16,301 nt of DNA, taken from an uncultured Eubacteriales bacterium. Its GTDB lineage: Bacteria; Bacillota; Clostridia; Lachnospirales; Lachnospiraceae. The notes under the pieces are model-generated. The model searched no databases. It was not told where the DNA came from and saw nothing but the letters and a program-made list of their open reading frames with translations. The stretch spans positions 1 to 16,301 of the forward strand of contig URND01000065.1 in assembly GCA_900549105.1 (NCBI GenBank), in the 5' to 3' direction. Positions 13,973-16,301 of this stretch are shown here, in pieces (within the stretch, counting starts at the first letter, position 1; each line of letters opens with the position of its first letter). A program made the position numbers and the translations under genes.

Positions 13973-15394
13973 ATGAAAGGAAAAGCAAATGGAAAACGCT
14001 TTATAGCATTTTTGTTGTCGGTGGCGATGATACTTTCCACCTGGGCTGTTGCTTTTGCGGAGGAGAGTTCTCCGGCAGAGTCCTCTGTGGAAACTCAGGA
14101 CACGGAAGTTCGGAGTATTCAGGATGGGGAGGCAGCTTCGGAGGCCGGGAGTGTTCAGAATACAGAAGAAAATCAGCCGGCGCCGATGGCCGGGGAGAGA
14201 CAGTTGGCCTGTCCGCTGACTGTACACCAGCATACGGCAGAGTGCTACAATGCGGAGACAGCGTTAATCTGCGGCGAAGCGGATTATGCCATTCATATAC
14301 ATAATGATGACTGTTATGACACAGAAGGCAGTTTGGTGTGCCCACTTCCACAGGTGGAAGCCCATGAGCACACCGAGGCTTGTTATGAAGAGCAGCAGAC
14401 GCTGGTATGCGGTATGGCAGAGGAAGAAGGACATATCCATGATGAATCCTGTTATACCCGGACACAGGGAGAGACAATCTGCACGGATGAGAGCAGTGAA
14501 CATATACATAGTGATGAATGTTATGCCTGGGGCCAGGAATTGACCTGCGGCATGGAGGAGAACCCGGGGCATCAGCACGGCGAGGTGTGCTATGGGACAC
14601 AGCAGGTTTTGATCTGCGGGAAGGAAGAGATTATCCCCCACACCCACACGGAGGATTGCCGCGATGAAAACGGCGCGTTAATCTGCGGCCGATTGCAGGC
14701 GGCAGAACATGTGCACGGTGAGGAATGTTTTAAAACGGCGGCCAATGAAATCGCCCTTGCTCAGACAGAAGGCGCTGGAGCGGTCACATTGCCGGACGGC
14801 AATACTGCCTATCCTGGAGCAAGACAGGCGGACGGCACCTGGGTGGCCTACGATGTGGCATACAGTGACCCGCAGCCGGCGGATGCAACCATCAAGGTGA
14901 CGGTTACCCTTCCGGCAAGCGCAGAGGCGCCGGCCGGATACAAATTATTCATCCGAAAGGTTGGGGCAAGTGAGCCCTATTATCCGAAAGCAGACGCCGT
15001 GAAGGATGAGGTTTCCGAATATAATGATTTCCAGTGCTTCCGGATTCGATGGGTAACGGTTGATGAAAATGGAAAATCCGATGTTATGACGATGGACAAG
15101 GTGCTGGGACAACAGGGTAATGCCACGATTAGGATAGAATATCTAGGCCCAAGTGACGGGGGAAAGCTGAAGGGGCCTGCTGGCGCGCGTAAACTGCTTA
15201 TTTACAACAGCAATGAAAATGGAACGCTGAAGGATACTCTGGCCGATTTGGTTGAAAATGTAACTGTAGACGGCGACTTTTATACAAGTTTTACATTTCA
15301 TACAAACGGGGCCGGGCCTTATGTGTTTGTGAGCAAAAAGCTGGAAAAATGTTATATAGAGGCATTGGAGATTAAAACTATGCAAGATGGGTAG
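13973..15394 (+). CDS. Second pilus tip adhesin, N-terminal part ending at in-frame TAG
   Basis: A 473-residue secreted product, paralogous to the adhesin at the window start. The ATG at 13973 is chosen over an upstream TTG (13919) because AAGGTGA lies 8 nt before it and a good signal peptide follows directly (residues 1-29, KRFIAFLLSVAMILSTWAVA, cut after AFA). Residues about 80-252 carry eight HxHxxxC motifs. From residue 287 (position 14831) the sequence parallels the first adhesin: GTWVAYD, GPAGARKLLIYNS, GPYVFVSKK. It ends at TAG 15392-15394, but the same frame continues as clear adhesin sequence. As read, the product would lack the rest of the adhesin domains and any wall anchor, so it would be soluble. 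It is the first gene after the invertible promoter. Confidence 0.85.
   Translation: MKGKANGKRFIAFLLSVAMILSTWAVAFAEESSPAESSVETQDTEVRSIQDGEAASEAGSVQNTEENQPAPMAGERQLACPLTVHQHTAECYNAETALICGEADYAIHIHNDDCYDTEGSLVCPLPQVEAHEHTEACYEEQQTLVCGMAEEEGHIHDESCYTRTQGETICTDESSEHIHSDECYAWGQELTCGMEENPGHQHGEVCYGTQQVLICGKEEIIPHTHTEDCRDENGALICGRLQAAEHVHGEECFKTAANEIALAQTEGAGAVTLPDGNTAYPGARQADGTWVAYDVAYSDPQPADATIKVTVTLPASAEAPAGYKLFIRKVGASEPYYPKADAVKDEVSEYNDFQCFRIRWVTVDENGKSDVMTMDKVLGQQGNATIRIEYLGPSDGGKLKGPAGARKLLIYNSNENGTLKDTLADLVENVTVDGDFYTSFTFHTNGAGPYVFVSKKLEKCYIEALEIKTMQDG
14210..14732 (+). repeat. Eight His/Cys repeats (HxHxxxC) in the second adhesin
   Basis: Eight units of about 22-25 residues, most following HxH-xxx-CY ... 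L-x-CG, for example HTEACY with LVCG and HGEVCY with LICG. Acidic linkers separate them. They lie just after the signal peptide. Similar His/Cys repeats occur in other large Firmicutes surface proteins. The spaced His and Cys suggest metal binding or a disulfide-rich stalk, but no function is proven. Confidence 0.85.
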
Positions 15395-16301
15395 GAACCG
15401 TTTGATTCTAAAGACATGCCGGGAAATGACAGCGGCCCGAACAACCGGATTGTCCGTTCCTATGATACGATTCAATATAATCTGGGAGCGAAGTTTGCAA
15501 CGAGAGAACAGGATATTGTTGCCAATGAAGTTACGGCGTATTTTGAATTGATACTGTCCAAGTCGGCGACTTCCGCGAGATTTGATACGAGCAAGATGTT
15601 AAAATATGGAGAAAATTACAGTATCGAGTACCTGGATAAGGATGACAATGTCATTATGATTGGGGGCCATAACGGACTGATATATGAACCGAAAAAAGAC
15701 GCAGAAGGCAATATTGTCCGGGATGGGAACGGTTTTGCCCAGGCAGATACAAATAAAGTAGTTACGATTAATTCCAAGGTAAACGGCAGTGGAGCCGGGG
15801 AACTGAGCTATAAGGTGGCATCCGGAACCGGTATTGCGAAGCAGCGGATGGTTGGATGGGTCAAGTTGTCGACAACTGAAGGGGATAATATATTAGAAGG
15901 AACACAAGATTTTCCGGCAGCCATTGAGGTGCGCAATGCGGACAATGGGGAAGTCTTTTTGCCGACTTTCCGGATGTGGCTGGAAGGAAATGAGGAGAAT
16001 TATGGGCCGGAGACACGAAATACGGCAGATAACACGCTTCGTCCGGCCATTCCGAATGATGGGAATCAGATTGTTATCGAACAAGGCAGCGCATATGCGG
16101 TTACCGTGTCCGCCGGAACAAATTTCAACCTTCAGTTAAAGAAAAACGGCGATATGAGTTATAAGAGCTGGTTTGATTTTTCTACAGGAAAGGAAGTAGA
16201 CAAAACTACTCAGGCAAAGCTGGATAAACTTGCGATGATTGAGGGAAATCGTGGAAAAGCCAATCCGGCGGATTTTGTTGATGCGGATGGGCAGCCGTTG
16301 C
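15395..16301 (+). pseudogene. Second tip adhesin, continuation after the TAG (3' partial)
   Basis: Directly after the TAG the same frame stays open for 302 codons to the window end, with no frameshift. It matches the first adhesin at positions roughly 983-1872: PGNDS, IVRSYDTI, SAGTNFNLQLKKNGDMSYK, WFDFSTGKEV. In the alignment the stop falls opposite a serine, so a single TCG-to-TAG change would explain it. There is no convincing ribosome site for a restart. It could be a recent pseudogene, a read-through product, or a sequencing error. The downstream end, and whether a second pilus operon follows, lies outside the window. Confidence 0.8.

Noticed and set aside
15395..16301. Independent gene starting after the TAG
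   Set aside because: No convincing ribosome site precedes the first in-frame ATG, and the sequence aligns as an uninterrupted continuation of the adhesin.

Overview
The window looks like accessory DNA from a gut-type Clostridia (Lachnospiraceae-like) Gram-positive. The support is the set of sortase substrates and sortases, AGGAGG-type ribosome binding sites, moderate GC, and regulatory DNA that is more AT-rich. All genes are on the + strand. The organism assignment is inferred from gene style, not from a marker gene.

Region 1 (1-9336) is a sortase-assembled pilus operon. It holds a giant LPETG-anchored tip adhesin (5' end outside the window), a major pilin (LPFTG, E-box), a class C pilus-polymerising sortase, a minor/basal pilin (LPQTG with a ten-unit Pro-Asp-Asn spacer) and a second sortase. 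Gaps are short or negative. The exception is one strong hairpin without a T-tract between the major pilin and the class C sortase, which could set the pilin:sortase ratio. Two probable DNA-binding proteins follow: a four-repeat CxCxC/CxC protein with a C-terminal AP2-like domain (9365-10456), and an overlapping small XRE regulator (10446-10769).

Region 2 (10770-12504) is an AAA/DUF234-type ATPase with its own near-consensus promoter, followed by three operator-like 15-bp iterons. Next is a promoter-terminator pair in front of the next gene.

Region 3 (12505-13972) is the most interesting part. A complete tyrosine recombinase is followed 55 bp later by a perfect 21-bp inverted repeat bounding a 279-bp segment (13400-13678). 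Each repeat sits in a recombinase-type core site with a 6-bp core. The segment carries a perfect consensus promoter (TTGACA, 17 bp, TATAAT) pointing at the downstream adhesin, with a terminator-like hairpin just upstream. It reads as an invertible promoter (phase switch), captured in the ON orientation. The transcript would then pass through a structured leader with a strong intrinsic terminator and a mutually exclusive alternative pairing, giving a second layer of control.

Region 4 (13973-16301) is a second tip adhesin paralogous to the first, with a signal peptide and eight HxHxxxC repeats. It is interrupted by one in-frame TAG at 15392-15394, after which the frame stays open to the window end. 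So the switch is ON, but the adhesin it drives is apparently broken, read through, or phase-variable. The two paralogous adhesins bracket the regulators and recombinase, which suggests tandem pilus cassettes with switchable expression.
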